Of a stretch of DNA of 48,726 bases, positions 47,027 through 48,726 are shown piece after piece (position 1 is the stretch's first letter; every line of letters begins with the position of its first letter). Source of the stretch: Chloroflexota bacterium. Its GTDB lineage: Bacteria > Chloroflexota > Anaerolineae > Aggregatilineales > UBA2796. Below the pieces are notes generated by a model. It had not been told where the DNA came from. It did no database searches and was given only the letters and a program-made list of their open reading frames with translations. Where the stretch lies: NCBI GenBank assembly GCA_021325095.1, contig JAJPHV010000077.1, positions 1 to 48,726 on the forward strand, given 5' to 3'. Made by a program: the position numbers and the translations under genes.

Positions 47027-48604
47027 GTGTTCGACTACCAGACAGAAGCAACGTTGACGAGTAGTGGGAACTATCCCAGATTAGCGGTCATGAGTGTGCC
47101 TGATCTTGAGCAGCCGTTTCAGAACTGGTTGGAGCGCGCTGAGGAAGCGATGTTGATCATTGATGCTGGTGCACGCCGCTTTATCGGCGCGAACCAGACC
47201 GCACTGCGGCTGTTCAAGCTGGATCGCGCCGCGCTTTTACAGATCGGCCCGGCGGAGGTCAGCCCGCTGCTTCAACCCGATGGGCAGCTCTCGAGTGCCG
47301 TGATCTGGCAAAAGATCGGGCAGGCGATGGTTGGAGAAACGCCGGCCTTCGCGTGGATGTATCGCAACGCAGCAGGCGAAAACGTCCCCTGCACAGTCCA
47401 ATTGGAGCGTTTCCCCAACGATGAACGACAGCTGGTTTGCTGCCGCATTCTCAATCTGAATCGAGAAAAGCAACATGAACAGGCGCCTCCGTTTCAGGTA
47501 CAACAGCCCACGTCTGCGGTCAAAGCACAGCAGATCGAAGTCATTCTTGAACACGTGTGCGACGCCATCTTGCTGGCCGACGAGGAACGGCGCATCCTCT
47601 ATGTGAACCCCGCCTGGGAAAAGATGACCGGATGCAGCGCGGATGAAGCGCTTGGACAGACCGCTTTTTTTCTGGTAGACACGGAAAGACAGCAGGAGAT
47701 ACTGCGTACCCTGTGCGGCAGGGTGCTGTCTGGCGAGACGTGGAGCGGTGTACTCCTGTGCACCCGCAAAGACGGATCGCGTTACGACGCCGAAGTGACT
47801 GTAACGCCTATCAAGAATGAACTGGGCGAGATTCACCGCTTTGTCGGCGTTCAGCGGGACGTAACCGAGGCACGCAAACTGGAAAGTCTCAAAATGCGTT
47901 TTGTAGCCGATGCAGCGCACGACCTGGGGAACCCGGTAGCAAATCTGAAGATGAGGCTGTATCTGCTTCAGAAGAATCCGCAGCGCACGGCTGAACATCT
48001 GGCAATGATGGAGAAGCTGATCGGGCGGCTGGATGCCCTGGTGAAAGACTTACTGACGCTCTCCCGCCTCGACCTGGGTGTGCTGACCACCGATCTGGTG
48101 CATCTCGATCTGAACACTGTCATTGCACGGGTGGTCGAAGTTTGCGAACCGATGGCGGAGAATAAGGGCCTGCTCTTGAGTTTTCAGCCTTCGCCAGACT
48201 TGCCCCGCATTCTGGCAGACGAACAGCAGATCGAGCGAGTAGTCACCAACCTGATTTCAAATGCGATCAACTATACGCTGCCGAGCGGCACGATTCACCT
48301 CTCGACGCAGCGAGCAGGCGAGCGGGCAGTATTCACCATCCGCGATACGGGCATCGGCATCAATGCCCAGGCCCTGCCCTTCATCTTCGAGCGCTTCTAC
48401 CGGAGCGACGAAGCCAAACACACGGCGGAGGGGACAGGTCTGGGCCTCGCTATCGTGAAGGAGATCGTGGTGCGGCATGGCGGAACTATCGAGGTCGAAA
48501 GCATTCCTGAGCAGGGGACGCTGTTCACCGTGTCCTTGCCTGCCGCAGCATCCGCCCCACTGACCGGTGAGCGCGTCGCTATGCCGGACATCGGCGACCG
48601 TTAA
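47027..48604 (+). CDS. Orphan PAS histidine kinase with variant H-box
   Basis: This is a 525-residue soluble sensor kinase. Two PAS-like domains (about 35-140 and 170-285) are present; the second ends VGVQRDVTEARKLESLKMRF. The phosphoacceptor helix reads AAHDLGNPVANL, with His298, where HELRTP is usual. The ATPase domain reads NLISNAINYTLPSG, DTGIGI and GTGLGLAIVKEIVVRHGG. No membrane segment is seen, so it senses the cytoplasm. No regulator gene follows within the window. The GTG start at 47027 is uncertain; an ATG at 47090 (MSVPDLEQPFQNW) would remove 21 residues and keep both PAS domains. Confidence 0.88.
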   Translation: MFDYQTEATLTSSGNYPRLAVMSVPDLEQPFQNWLERAEEAMLIIDAGARRFIGANQTALRLFKLDRAALLQIGPAEVSPLLQPDGQLSSAVIWQKIGQAMVGETPAFAWMYRNAAGENVPCTVQLERFPNDERQLVCCRILNLNREKQHEQAPPFQVQQPTSAVKAQQIEVILEHVCDAILLADEERRILYVNPAWEKMTGCSADEALGQTAFFLVDTERQQEILRTLCGRVLSGETWSGVLLCTRKDGSRYDAEVTVTPIKNELGEIHRFVGVQRDVTEARKLESLKMRFVADAAHDLGNPVANLKMRLYLLQKNPQRTAEHLAMMEKLIGRLDALVKDLLTLSRLDLGVLTTDLVHLDLNTVIARVVEVCEPMAENKGLLLSFQPSPDLPRILADEQQIERVVTNLISNAINYTLPSGTIHLSTQRAGERAVFTIRDTGIGINAQALPFIFERFYRSDEAKHTAEGTGLGLAIVKEIVVRHGGTIEVESIPEQGTLFTVSLPAAASAPLTGERVAMPDIGDR

Positions 48605-48726
48605 CCCAAACTCAGCAGCCGCTAGCCGGTTGTCGGAGAGAAATCTCTGATCCAGTTGGTAATGGTTTGGTTAGGTGTTTGCATAAGGCGATTTGACCTC
48701 AAAAGCATCTAATAACGCCAAAAACC

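Overview
The window looks like a chromosomal segment of a member of the Chloroflexota, probably Anaerolineae or a neighbouring class. The basis is protein flavour (a SpoVS homologue, a GT-C/YfhO-type membrane protein with a C-terminal beta domain, carbohydrate ABC transporters without their own ATPase), frequent TTG/GTG starts and a dispersed C-rich/G-rich palindromic repeat. This is inferred from recognised families; there is no 16S rRNA gene in the window.

Layout. 1-2945 is a decaying edge: a 5'-truncated MutS-like ATPase, remnants of two transposases, a small membrane-protein gene broken by frameshifts, and an intact exported protein of unknown function with a CC/C/H motif. 2967-10961 is a minus-strand carbohydrate module. 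It holds a LacI-type regulator with two tandem HTH heads, a GH65 phosphorylase, and an importer (binding protein, two permeases, YesL/DUF624-like protein). Two palindromic operators with the core TTAAACGTTTAA lie just downstream of good promoters, one before the regulator gene and one before the importer. 11157-15715 is a plus-strand housekeeping block: a DedA-like protein, dnaX-ybaB-recR, lepB and a CxxC protein. 15852-26117 holds a secreted protein, glmS, an MFS carrier, a GH1 beta-glucosidase, a large GT-C-like membrane protein, a TPR protein, a URO-D-family protein and rsmD. 26159-27447 holds a degenerate ImmA-like protein and a GNAT acetyltransferase.

27544-30979 is the most striking part. 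A strong promoter is followed by a leucine T-box leader (stem I with a predicted CUC specifier, an antiterminator with the TGGTACC bulge, and a competing terminator), then a 42-codon ORF and leuS. A complete, CCA-encoding tRNA-Ala(GGC) gene lies inside the leader, between the stem II pseudoknot region and the antiterminator, where stem III would be expected.

31078-38166 holds spoVS, a KGG stress protein, a cNMP-binding/DUF1003 membrane protein, a mucin-like membrane protein, and a small minus-strand group of cupin, alpha/beta-hydrolase-SnoaL fusion and ketoacyl synthase. 38167-40839 is mostly intergenic, with the dispersed repeats, a DUF488 gene and dnaN. 40909-48604 is a lipoprotein followed by signalling genes: an OmpR-type two-component pair, a NarL-type pair, and an orphan PAS histidine kinase.
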